A stretch of DNA of 12,943 bases, taken from Pseudomonadota bacterium. GTDB taxonomy: Bacteria > Pseudomonadota > Gammaproteobacteria > Natronospirales > REEB76. Positions 6,681 to 12,943 of this stretch are shown one piece after another; position 1 is the stretch's first letter; each line of letters starts with the position of its first letter. The position numbers were made by a program, and so were the translations under genes. The notes beneath the pieces are model-generated. The model did not search any database. It saw only the letters and a program-made list of their open reading frames with translations, and was not told where the DNA came from. Where the stretch lies: NCBI GenBank assembly GCA_021779005.1, contig JAJYBN010000009.1, positions 1-12,943 of the forward strand, written 5' to 3'.

Positions 6681-6686
6681 TATAAT
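6681..6686 (+). promoter_or_regulatory. Candidate -10 box for the flavoprotein operon
   Basis: A perfect TATAAT lies about 118 bp upstream of the ATG at 6804. No TTGACA-like hexamer stands 16-18 bp before it (the sequence there is part of the IHF-like site), so activation by a protein or an error in the assignment is possible. Transcription from here would give a leader of roughly 110 nt containing the A/T hairpin at 6695-6715. Confidence 0.4.
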
Positions 6687-6694
6687 TTTATTGT

Positions 6695-6715
6695 GCTTTT
6701 TTTAACCAAAAAAGC
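6695..6715 (+). repeat. A/T-rich hairpin in the flavoprotein leader
   Basis: GCTTTTTT (6695-6702) and AAAAAAGC (6708-6715) form a perfect 8-bp stem with the 5-nt loop TAACC. It is too A/T-rich to be a strong terminator and has no following U-tract. It could influence leader structure or DNA bending. Confidence 0.35.
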
Positions 6716-6803
6716 TCTCAGATTCAATTACAGAGGGTATCCTAAATACGACTGAAATGATCGAAAACTTTAAGAGGCCATTGCTCAGTATTTGGGGCAC
6801 TAT

Positions 6804-8150
6804 ATGAGCCATATGCAGATAGCCAGCTCACAGGACGAGCGTTGCGACGTGTTAGTAATTGGCGGAGGGCCTGGTGGTAGCACTGCCGCGACCCTGCTGG
6901 CGCGACGCGGTTACCAAGTATTGTTACTCGAAAAAAACCATCACCCGCGTTTCCATATTGGCGAATCATTGTTGCCGATGAATCTACCGGTGTATGAGCG
7001 TCTCGGTGTGCTGGAAAAAATCCGTGCTATGGGCGTGTATAAACCGGGTGCCGATTTTGAAGCGTCCAATGAAAGTGGTTACAAGACCTATGCATTTGCA
7101 CGCGCACTGGGTAACAGTCCGCCGCACGCATTTCAGGTCTGGCGTCAGGATTTCGATAAGATGCTGTTTGAGCATGCACGCGAGAACGGCGTAGATGCAC
7201 GCGAAGGCGCCGAAGTCGTGGCCGTGGAACAGCATGGCGCGCGGGAGACATACGTGGATGTACGTACTGAAGATGGTGATAGCTACCGTGTTCAGACCCG
7301 CTATCTGCTGGATGCCAGCGGCCGCGATGCTTTTTTAGCCAGCAAGAAGAAGATCCGCCACAAGAATCCGCGACATCAGAGCGCGGCCATCTTCGCTCAC
7401 TTCCGCAACGCCGAGTACCGTCCCGGTAATGACGCGGGCAATATCAGTCTCTACAATTTCGAATATGGCTGGATGTGGATGATCCCTTTGCCGAACGGGG
7501 TCATGAGCGTCGGCGCGGTTTGCCGTCCGGATTATCTCAAGCAACGCCGCGGACGCAATCATGAATTTCTTTACGAGACTCTCAAGCTTAATCCTGCATT
7601 GTGGAAACGAGTGCAAAATGCGCAGCTCGTCGGCGATGAAGTGCGCGTCACCGGCAATTACTCCTACGATTCAAGCACCATAGGTGGAGCCGGCTGGATG
7701 CTCGTCGGCGACGCTTTTGCATTCCTGGACCCGGTGTTTTCTTCCGGTGTGTATCTGGCGACCAGTGGCGCCGAGCAAACCGCGGTGATCGTAGATGCAG
7801 TTTTAAATGATCCATCCCGGGAAACTCATTTGCAACAGCGGCTGGAAAAACGCCTACGCAAAGGTATGCGCAGCTTCGCCTTTTTCATTTACCGCTTCAA
7901 TTCGCCGGTCATGCGGAATCTGTTCCAGCATCCGCGCAATACTTGGAAGGTCGAGCAGGGCGTGATCTCGATGCTGGCGGGCGACCTTTTCGATTCACGG
8001 CCTGTGTGGTGGCGGCTGCAATTATTCCGCGTGATCTACTACATAAGCGCACTGCTTAATTTACGCGGCTGGTACGCGGAGCATTGCTATCGGCTGGCGC
8101 AAGCGAAAACGAATTTCAGCAGCGGTACTACGCCGGTAGATCCCGCATAA
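6804..8150 (+). CDS. Flavin-dependent halogenase-like FAD oxidoreductase
   Basis: This 448-residue protein begins, after a short tail, with the FAD-binding GGGPGG at 20-25 and the acidic end of strand two at E43. It continues with GESLLP at 53-58, KPGADF at 80-85, WMWMIP at 223-228, GDA at 302-304 and FLDPVFSSG at 307-315. WxWxIP and FxxPxxSxG are the motifs used to tell flavin-dependent halogenases from related monooxygenases, and K80 aligns by context with the lysine thought to carry the hypohalous species in that family. It has no TAT or Sec signal, so it should act in the cytoplasm with FADH2 from a separate reductase. Next to an APE cluster it may halogenate the aryl head group, as in the brominated xanthomonadins. 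It could instead be a hydroxylase or reductase of the same fold. I chose the ATG at 6804, preceded by TTGGGGC; a TTG at 6792 is in frame. Confidence 0.8.
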   Translation: MSHMQIASSQDERCDVLVIGGGPGGSTAATLLARRGYQVLLLEKNHHPRFHIGESLLPMNLPVYERLGVLEKIRAMGVYKPGADFEASNESGYKTYAFARALGNSPPHAFQVWRQDFDKMLFEHARENGVDAREGAEVVAVEQHGARETYVDVRTEDGDSYRVQTRYLLDASGRDAFLASKKKIRHKNPRHQSAAIFAHFRNAEYRPGNDAGNISLYNFEYGWMWMIPLPNGVMSVGAVCRPDYLKQRRGRNHEFLYETLKLNPALWKRVQNAQLVGDEVRVTGNYSYDSSTIGGAGWMLVGDAFAFLDPVFSSGVYLATSGAEQTAVIVDAVLNDPSRETHLQQRLEKRLRKGMRSFAFFIYRFNSPVMRNLFQHPRNTWKVEQGVISMLAGDLFDSRPVWWRLQLFRVIYYISALLNLRGWYAEHCYRLAQAKTNFSSGTTPVDPA

Positions 8151-8166
8151 ATGCAGGCAGACGCGC

Positions 8167-9027
8167 ATGCAGTCAGGTATAGTTCGTTCAATGTCTATGA
8201 GTTCGATTGCGCGGCTTTGTTTTCTACTATGTGGATTGATACCAATCGCAGCGCCCGCGGCTGTTACAAACGATACACAAGCAACACAATTGGAGATAGG
8301 TTTGGGGATTGGCGCTCTCCACTTCCCAGACTATCAAGGTGCAGACGAGCATCGCACGCTACTATTGCCATTTCCCTATATCATCTATCACAGCCAATAC
8401 CTGGATGTGAATCGTGACCAGGTGCGAGGTAAATTGCTCAGTGGCAAACGTCTTTCACTGGAGGTGGATTTTGCCGGATCGGTGGCCGTGGATTCATCCC
8501 GTGACAAGGAACGCCGGGGCATGCCCAATCTAGGCTGGATTGGCGAAGCCGGTCCGGCACTGCGTTATAAGGTCTGGAGCAACCAGACCGGAAACTTGCA
8601 TATCTCAGTTGTTCTGCCAGTGCGCGTAGCGGCAAGCGCTGTAGCCTTCAATCTGCAACACCGTGGTGAGGTGTTCGAACCGCGGCTTGAATTGGTGAAA
8701 GATATCGGCGGTGGCGATCGCAAAATAAATATTGATACAAGCCTGTCGGCGCTCTACGGCAGCCGGGACTACTTCCAGTACATCTACGGCGTGCCCCTCC
8801 AATACGCTACTATCATCCGTCCTGCTTATAATGCGCCCGCTGGATATGGTGGTTATCGTATATCACTGGGCGGAAGTCTGACTCGCGGCAACATCGTCTA
8901 TGGTGCGTTCATTGCGTATATGAATCTAAACGGCGCCGCGTTCGTCGATAGTCCGCTTGTGAGCCGCACACAAGATTTGTCATTCGGGATCATGGTTGCT
9001 TGGATATTGAAGCGCGGCAACATTTGA
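8167..9027 (+). CDS. MipA/OmpV family outer-membrane protein
   Basis: This 286-residue protein has an N-terminal signal peptide: a basic start, the hydrophobic core IARLCFLLCGLIPIAA and a likely cleavage after APA near residue 31. The mature part opens with the family hallmark LGIGALHFPDYQGADEHR and continues with alternating amphipathic strands, ending in an aromatic-rich LSFGIMVAWILKRGNI, as expected for an outer-membrane barrel. MipA/OmpV proteins are known as scaffolds for murein-synthesising complexes or as porin-like proteins; no enzymatic function is expected. It starts 16 bp after the flavoprotein stop, so the two are probably co-transcribed. That pairing is unusual and hints at a role in placing or tolerating the product in the outer membrane. 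ATGs at 8191 and 8197 would also keep the signal peptide, so the exact start is uncertain. Confidence 0.83.
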   Translation: MQSGIVRSMSMSSIARLCFLLCGLIPIAAPAAVTNDTQATQLEIGLGIGALHFPDYQGADEHRTLLLPFPYIIYHSQYLDVNRDQVRGKLLSGKRLSLEVDFAGSVAVDSSRDKERRGMPNLGWIGEAGPALRYKVWSNQTGNLHISVVLPVRVAASAVAFNLQHRGEVFEPRLELVKDIGGGDRKINIDTSLSALYGSRDYFQYIYGVPLQYATIIRPAYNAPAGYGGYRISLGGSLTRGNIVYGAFIAYMNLNGAAFVDSPLVSRTQDLSFGIMVAWILKRGNI

Positions 9028-9097
9028 ACATTGCCACATGCAGAAGCGATGGGGTCGCTGCCATTCAGGTGAAAATGGGTAATCTCTTTTTTAGGCC

Positions 9098-9123
9098 GGC
9101 GGTCTCAAGATTCTAGCGCAACA
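9098..9123 (+). repeat. Left terminal inverted repeat of the IS30 element
   Basis: It starts GGCGGTCTCAAGATT and pairs with 10127-10152 at 23 of 26 positions. The transposase stop codon (TAG on the minus strand, 9113-9115) lies inside this repeat, and the mismatches to the other end fall at that point. Confidence 0.92.
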
Positions 9124-10096
9124 GTTGGTTAAAGACTTCATACGGAGTGCGCCAGTCCAGCACGCGACGCGGACGACCATTCATTAGATGCTGTACGCGT
9201 TTGATCTGCCGGCGTGTGATCTGTTTAAACTCAGTACTCTTGGGGAAGAACTGGCGTAGCAGGCCGTTGGTGTTCTCGTTGGTACCGCGTTCCCAGGGGC
9301 TCTGCGGGTGGGCGAAGTACACTCGCATCTTAGTCTCGCGCGTGAACAGTTTATGTTCGGCCATCTCCTTGCCCCGATCATAGGTCATGGACAACTTCAT
9401 CTGCCGCGGTAGTGTCTTGAGCTCGCGCGCGAAGGCCTTGCGAACACTCTCGGCATCCCGCGCCTTGAGCGGTACCAGGATGAGGGTGCGCGTGGTGCGC
9501 TCCACCAAGGTGCCCACCGCCGACTGGTTGCGCCGGCCCACCAGCAGGTCGCCTTCCCAGTGCCCCGGGACGCTGCGCTCCGCTACCGCTGCCGGGCGCT
9601 CCTCGATGCTCAGCATCTCGGGAATCTGGCCGCGCCGGTCGACTCCATGGCTCCGCGGCCGACGCCGTTTGTGGTGCTGGCGCAGGTAGGCAAGCAGTTC
9701 CTTTCGCAGGCTGCCGCGTGGCAGCACATACAGGTAGGTGTAGATGGCTTCGTGGGAGATGCGCATGCTCGGATCGTCCGGATAGGTCCGCTTCAGTTCC
9801 TGAGCAATCTGCTCCGGCGAACAATACCGGCGTAAGCCCGCCAATACAAAATCCCGTAATCGCGGCTCCCGCTCCAGGCGCCATCTCACTCCATGCCGGC
9901 GACGATACCGGGTTCGGCTCTCGGCTACCGCTGCCCGGTACCACCCTGTACAGGGTGCATTGCGCCGTACTTCACGCGAGAGCGTTGAAACATGCCGGCC
10001 CAATCGAACCGCAATGGCCCGTAACGACTGCCCCCGTGCCAACCCACGACTCAGTTCCTCGCGCTCGCCCAAACACAACCGCTGATACGTTGACAT
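9113..10096 (-). CDS. IS30-family transposase
   Basis: This 327-residue protein has the IS30 arrangement. An N-terminal helix-turn-helix (residues 10-45, SLRAIAVRLGRHVSTLSREV) binds the ends. A second helical region (about 80-130) includes YCSPEQIAQELK. The catalytic DDE core follows, with D in GHWEGDLLVG, D in MTYDRGKEM, and E in the characteristic SPWERGTNENTNGLLRQFFP. All three acidic residues are present and the frame is unbroken, so the enzyme should be functional. The ATG at 10096 follows a strong ribosome binding site, GGAGGAGGTG, seven or so bases upstream. The stop lies within the left terminal repeat. Confidence 0.96.
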   Translation of the reverse strand: MSTYQRLCLGEREELSRGLARGQSLRAIAVRLGRHVSTLSREVRRNAPCTGWYRAAVAESRTRYRRRHGVRWRLEREPRLRDFVLAGLRRYCSPEQIAQELKRTYPDDPSMRISHEAIYTYLYVLPRGSLRKELLAYLRQHHKRRRPRSHGVDRRGQIPEMLSIEERPAAVAERSVPGHWEGDLLVGRRNQSAVGTLVERTTRTLILVPLKARDAESVRKAFARELKTLPRQMKLSMTYDRGKEMAEHKLFTRETKMRVYFAHPQSPWERGTNENTNGLLRQFFPKSTEFKQITRRQIKRVQHLMNGRPRRVLDWRTPYEVFNQLLR

Positions 10097-10126
10097 ACAA
10101 CACCTCCTCCATACACTCTAGCTGGG

Positions 10127-10152
10127 TGTTGCACTGAAATCTTGAGACCGCC
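10127..10152 (-). repeat. Right terminal inverted repeat of the IS30 element
   Basis: Read on the minus strand from 10152 it begins GGCGGTCTCAAGATT and differs from the left end at three of 26 positions. It lies upstream of the transposase ribosome binding site, so the transposase promoter should be in or near it. Confidence 0.92.
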
Positions 10153-10195
10153 ATGATAAAAAAAGCGGCGAGAATAATTCACTTAACGACTGTCC

Positions 10196-11095
10196 CTAGT
10201 TTCGGTTCTTACGCAGGTCGATGCCCATCTGTTCCAGGTAATTACGGAAGTTATCACCAAGCTCAGTATGCTTCAGGCCGAATTCCACGGTGGCTTTGAG
10301 ATAGCCCAACTTGCTGCCACAGTCGTAGCGTACTCCCGCGTATTCATATGCATAAACATTTTCTTGGCTTAACAACGCCTGTATTGCATCGGTGAGTTGA
10401 ATTTCACCGCCAGCGCCTTTATCGGTATTCTTCAGTGTTTTGAAGATGCCCGGTGTCAGCAGATAACGGCCTACTACACCTAATGTAGAGGGTGCTTCGC
10501 CTGTCTTGGGTTTCTCCACGATTTGCTTTATCTTATACAGGCGCTCACCCGCCGGCTCCGGAGTAATGATTCCATAACGGTTAGTCTCTTCATGCGCAAC
10601 ACGTTCGACGCCAATGACACTATTTCCGAAACGTTCATACACATTTCTCATCTGTCTGAGCGGTGAGTTACTTTCACCGGCAATCAGATCATCCGCCAGC
10701 ACCACGTAGAACGGTTCATCACCTACCACTGGTTCAGCACACAATACGGCGTGACCGAGACCCAAGGCTTCAGCCTGCCGGATGTATACGCAAGTCACGT
10801 CGTCTGGAACAATATCCTGAACCAGTGCAAGCTCATGCTTCCGACCGCGCAGGGACAATTCAGTCTCCAATTCATAAGCGCGGTCAAAATGATCGGATAT
10901 CGCACGTTTGGTACGGCTGGTGATAAATACTAAAACCTCCGCACCCGCCTCCACCGCCTCTTCGACAGCGTACTGGATAAGTGGTTTATCCACGATGGGT
11001 AGCATCTCCTTGGGACTGGCTTTGGTTGCTGGAAGGAAGCGCGTACCCAATCCGGCAACTGGAAAAACCGCCTTACGGATCTTCGTATGTTTCAT
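10196..11095 (-). CDS. galU: UTP--glucose-1-phosphate uridylyltransferase
   Basis: GalU makes UDP-glucose from UTP and glucose 1-phosphate in the cytoplasm, feeding LPS core, exopolysaccharide and osmolyte synthesis. The 299-residue length is typical of the bacterial enzyme. The nucleotide-binding signature runs AGLGTRFLPATKASPKEM (14-31), followed by the family segments LPIVDKPLIQYAVEEA, the VVLADDLI metal/sugar site, VEKPK near residue 212-216, GRYLLTP and GGEIQLTDAI. Everything expected is present and in frame. It starts 55 bp after the lapB stop on the same strand with AAAGAGA as a modest ribosome binding site, so it may be read from the same transcript. Its 3' side faces the IS30 element; the short tail between contains a run of seven T on the minus strand but no clear hairpin. 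Confidence 0.97.
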   Translation of the reverse strand: MKHTKIRKAVFPVAGLGTRFLPATKASPKEMLPIVDKPLIQYAVEEAVEAGAEVLVFITSRTKRAISDHFDRAYELETELSLRGRKHELALVQDIVPDDVTCVYIRQAEALGLGHAVLCAEPVVGDEPFYVVLADDLIAGESNSPLRQMRNVYERFGNSVIGVERVAHEETNRYGIITPEPAGERLYKIKQIVEKPKTGEAPSTLGVVGRYLLTPGIFKTLKNTDKGAGGEIQLTDAIQALLSQENVYAYEYAGVRYDCGSKLGYLKATVEFGLKHTELGDNFRNYLEQMGIDLRKNRN

Positions 11096-11150
11096 TCTTG
11101 TATCTCTTTCAGTGCTGCATGACTAATAAAAAAGCCCATATATTTCAAGC

Positions 11151-12347
11151 CTAACTGGATAGACCCGTTGCAGTAAAACTGATTTCATGGAATGGCATGG
11201 TCCGATTCCAAGTCTTGCAGCTTGGGCATTGCCAGTACAATGTCTTGCTGCGAAAACCGCATTCCTCACAGCGATAACGGGGACCGTTCTTGAGAAGATT
11301 CCTGACAGCAGTTTGTAGTGGTTGAAGATCAGGTATCTGGTTTGTACTGTCATGTAATGTGAACGCTGCGAACATTTCATACAGTCCACGTAAGCTCGGT
11401 TCTGTACGTAAATAGTCTGCGATACAGGCCTGCGATACCGCGTCATCCAGATTTGGATCAAGGATCGCTGCGATCGCTAGATAGCCTGAGGCCTTAGGTG
11501 AACCATGCAGTAATCCAGTAAGCATCGATTCCAGTGTTTGTTGCCCATCGATATGACGTGTCACACGTGCCAATGAAGGCAGTACTTCAGTAGCGTACCT
11601 GATTTCATGTTCGAGTACACATTTATAATGTTTCTGGCTGCGCACCCAGTCATGATCTTCCTCTGCCATAATTGCCAATACCAGGTTGGATCGTACACAG
11701 TTAGAATCATGTGATTGGGATCGCTTCAGTAAGCGGCGTGCGAGCGCCCTGTCCTTACCAGCTAACGCTATCTGGGCCAATTCGCAATAGTACTGTGCAA
11801 TTGTTTCTTCCTCGGAAACGTTAGTATGCGACTGCAACCTTCGCCGCATCGTGATTGCCTGTTCCCAATCTTTCTGCTGCTCATACAGCGAAACCAGGCT
11901 GCGCAATGCTGGCTCTGTATAGTTCGGTATATCCAGCAATTCCAGCAGGATAGTTTCTGCGCGATCCAACAAGCCGGCGCGCATATAATCCTCGGCGAGT
12001 TCAAACAATGCCTGGGCACGATGTATGCGAGTAAGGTTAGGGCGTGCAATGAGGTTTTGATGAATTCTAATGGCGCGATCCACTTCACCACGACGCCGGA
12101 ATAGATTGCCCAGAGCAAAATGTGTTTCTACCGTGTCCGAATCTACTTCCGCAACGCGGATGAAAACTTCCAAGGCCTTATCTGGTTGCTCATTCAGCAG
12201 GAAATTAAGCCCTTTGAAATACTCGCTACTATAGAACTTGAAGCGTGAATCACGCCCACGGCCTCGCCCCCAGTTTGCCAGTAGCCATCCAAAAATGATG
12301 GCTGCAATCAGTAACAGTATGATGATAGCCGTGAAATCAATGGTCAT
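11151..12347 (-). CDS. lapB: Lipopolysaccharide assembly protein B (LapB/YciM)
   Basis: LapB is an inner-membrane TPR protein that controls LPS synthesis by presenting LpxC to the FtsH protease, so balancing LPS against phospholipid. This 398-residue copy has one N-terminal membrane helix (IIILLLIAAIIFGWLLANW), a run of TPR-like helices including YFKGLNFLLNEQPDKALEVF, HFALGNLFRRRGEVDRAIRI and HQNLIARPNL, and a C-terminal rubredoxin-like metal site with cysteines at 360, 363, 374 and 377 (CEECG and CPSC). All four metal ligands are present. It overlaps lapA by 11 bp and shares its strand with ihfB, the conserved gammaproteobacterial order. Confidence 0.96.
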   Translation of the reverse strand: MTIDFTAIIILLLIAAIIFGWLLANWGRGRGRDSRFKFYSSEYFKGLNFLLNEQPDKALEVFIRVAEVDSDTVETHFALGNLFRRRGEVDRAIRIHQNLIARPNLTRIHRAQALFELAEDYMRAGLLDRAETILLELLDIPNYTEPALRSLVSLYEQQKDWEQAITMRRRLQSHTNVSEEETIAQYYCELAQIALAGKDRALARRLLKRSQSHDSNCVRSNLVLAIMAEEDHDWVRSQKHYKCVLEHEIRYATEVLPSLARVTRHIDGQQTLESMLTGLLHGSPKASGYLAIAAILDPNLDDAVSQACIADYLRTEPSLRGLYEMFAAFTLHDSTNQIPDLQPLQTAVRNLLKNGPRYRCEECGFRSKTLYWQCPSCKTWNRTMPFHEISFTATGLSS

Positions 12348-12630
12348 TCTTTAGGGGTAGATTCCGCAGATTACGAATTTCTTCTTCTGCCTCTCTCGCC
12401 GAGCGTTTGAGTCTCCAAGTTTCCCTTTTGAGGCGTAAAATAACACCCAGGCTGCTAAGCAATCCCAGAATCCACCCAATGATGACAGCGCCGAGTAGCG
12501 CTGAAGACAGATGCACCCGCACGCTACCAATGAGGTAGTCAATTACCACGACTGCACCGTTGGCGTAGGCGAGTAATAGAGCCGCTATAAAAGTGAATAA
12601 AAGAGCAACAATGGCGAGCCAACGTAACAT
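12337..12630 (-). CDS. lapA: Lipopolysaccharide assembly protein A domain protein (LapA/YciS)
   Basis: This 97-residue inner-membrane protein has two hydrophobic helices, LAIVALLFTFIAALLLAYA and LLGAVIIGWILGLLSSLGVIL, and then a charged coiled-coil tail (RLKRETWRLKRSAREAEEEIRN, broken into short heptads). That layout and its place before lapB identify it as LapA, a partner of LapB in LPS assembly. Its precise function is less well defined than LapB. A GAGG ribosome binding site stands about 10 bases before the ATG, and it begins 19 bp after the ihfB stop. Confidence 0.92.
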   Translation of the reverse strand: MLRWLAIVALLFTFIAALLLAYANGAVVVIDYLIGSVRVHLSSALLGAVIIGWILGLLSSLGVILRLKRETWRLKRSAREAEEEIRNLRNLPLKNDH

Positions 12631-12649
12631 GACTATCGGCCTCGATGTC

Positions 12650-12940
12650 TCACACTTGGGTGGCGTCGTTCACGCGATCGCGCAGATCCTTACCCGGCTT
12701 GAAATGCGGGACATGTTTCCCAGAGAGTGCTACAGAATCGCCGGTTTTCGGGTTGCGGCCCATACGCGGTGGACGAAAATGCAGTGAGAAGCTCCCAAAG
12801 CCACGGATTTCTATACGTTTCCCTGTGGACAGCGCATTGCTCATTTGTTCCAGAATAGTCTTGACGGCAAGCTCAATATCCTTGCCAGCAAGATGGCTTT
12901 GCTTTCTGGAGATGATTTCGATCAGTTCTGACTTCGTCAT
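12650..12940 (-). CDS. ihfB: Integration host factor subunit beta
   Basis: IHF is a heterodimeric DNA-bending protein that shapes promoters, recombination sites and replication origins. This 96-residue protein reads [20 protein letters not shown] at the start and carries the DNA-intercalating arm with [15 protein letters not shown] around residues 56-70 and [17 protein letters not shown] after it. [14 protein letters not shown] marks it as the beta subunit rather than HU or the alpha subunit. The gene is complete: its ATG (12940) is three bases from the window edge, so its promoter is not visible. It heads the ihfB-lapA-lapB series. Confidence 0.97.
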   Translation of the reverse strand: MTKSELIEIISRKQSHLAGKDIELAVKTILEQMSNALSTGKRIEIRGFGSFSLHFRPPRMGRNPKTGDSVALSGKHVPHFKPGKDLRDRVNDATQV

Positions 12941-12943
12941 GTT

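Larger units (their letters stand above)
6247..6803. other. Divergent intergenic region, structured and AT-rich
   Basis: About 550 bp separate the divergently transcribed PAP2 and flavoprotein genes. No open frame here looks like a protein. Base composition is visibly more AT-rich than the flanking genes. It holds, in order, a 7-bp-arm inverted repeat (6414-6438), a long imperfect inverted repeat (6467-6572), an odd palindrome (6632-6646), a 10-bp palindrome (6645-6654), an IHF consensus match (6652-6664), TATAAT (6681-6686) and an A/T hairpin (6695-6715), each described separately. It probably contains promoters for both transcription units. Confidence 0.7.
9098..10152 (-). mobile_element. 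Complete IS30-family insertion sequence, 1055 bp
   Basis: The element is bounded by 26-bp inverted repeats that match at 23 positions, both beginning GGCGGTCTCAAGATT, and contains a single intact transposase gene. Its length of 1055 bp is normal for IS30. The two- or three-base target duplication expected for this family is not visible: the flanks are GCC on the left and ATG on the right. It stands between the convergent mipA-like and galU genes and interrupts neither coding sequence. The intact gene suggests it is, or recently was, active. Confidence 0.92.

Noticed and set aside
6681..6804. Sigma-54 promoter suggested by the nearby IHF-like site
   Set aside because: No GG-N10-GC core of the TGGCAC-N5-TTGC kind is present at a suitable distance in the intergenic region.
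8151..8417. ATG right after the flavoprotein stop with an 88-codon frame
   Set aside because: It overlaps the signal peptide and first strands of the MipA/OmpV protein in another frame; the 8167 frame has clear family features and runs 286 codons.
9028..9097. Terminator after the mipA-like gene, from AGCGA-TGGGG-TCGCT (9045-9059) or CCATT/AATGG and the later T-run
   Set aside because: The hairpins are short and separated from the T-run (9087-9092) by unpaired bases, so no convincing intrinsic terminator can be drawn.
9378..9944. Minus-strand open frame of 188 codons inside the transposase
   Set aside because: It is an out-of-frame reading of an intact IS30 transposase; Ser, Gly, Ala and Pro dominate, and no motif is present.
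1..12943. CRISPR array, tRNA or rRNA genes
   Set aside because: No regularly spaced direct repeats, no cloverleaf with a TTCGA-type arm and no rRNA-like sequence were noticed by eye.

Overview
This is chromosomal DNA from a Gram-negative proteobacterium, most likely an environmental gammaproteobacterium. The evidence is the conserved ihfB-lapA-lapB block, a LapB whose repeat region reads like gammaproteobacterial homologues, LPS-linked housekeeping genes, and an aryl-polyene (APE) type lipid-pigment cluster. Genus cannot be told from the sequence alone.

Layout, left to right. (1) Positions 1-5404, all on the minus strand, hold seven tightly packed or overlapping genes of an APE biosynthetic cluster. 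In transcription order they are: a ketosynthase-like chain-length factor, a PlsC-type acyltransferase, one acyl carrier protein, a multi-pass membrane protein, an AMP-dependent acyl/aryl ligase, a FabZ-like dehydratase, and a glycosyltransferase/acyltransferase fusion cut by the left edge. The remaining cluster genes (thioesterase, exporter, KS, KR and so on) would lie beyond position 1 if the locus follows known ones. (2) Positions 5557-6246 (minus) encode a PAP2_3-type membrane phosphatase upstream of that operon. (3) About 0.55 kb of AT-richer non-coding DNA (6247-6803) carries a long imperfect inverted repeat, several operator-like palindromes, a perfect IHF consensus match and a TATAAT hexamer. 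(4) Divergently (plus strand), 6804-9027 encodes a flavin-dependent halogenase-like protein followed 16 bp later by a MipA/OmpV outer-membrane protein. (5) A complete 1055-bp IS30-family element (9098-10152) sits between the converging mipA-like and galU genes. (6) Positions 10196-12940 (minus) carry the housekeeping run ihfB-lapA-lapB-galU.

Working together: the ligase and ACP would prime an aryl starter. The chain-length factor, working with a KS outside the window, and the dehydratase would build a conjugated polyene. The acyltransferases, glycosyltransferase and PAP2 phosphatase would mount it on a lipid carrier in the envelope. The halogenase-like flavoprotein makes this locus resemble the brominated aryl polyenes (xanthomonadins) more than the plain enterobacterial APEs. 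That halogenated-product idea, with a dedicated outer-membrane partner and a structured, possibly IHF-controlled divergent promoter region, is the most interesting hypothesis here. It is an inference from motifs and gene order, not a demonstrated function.
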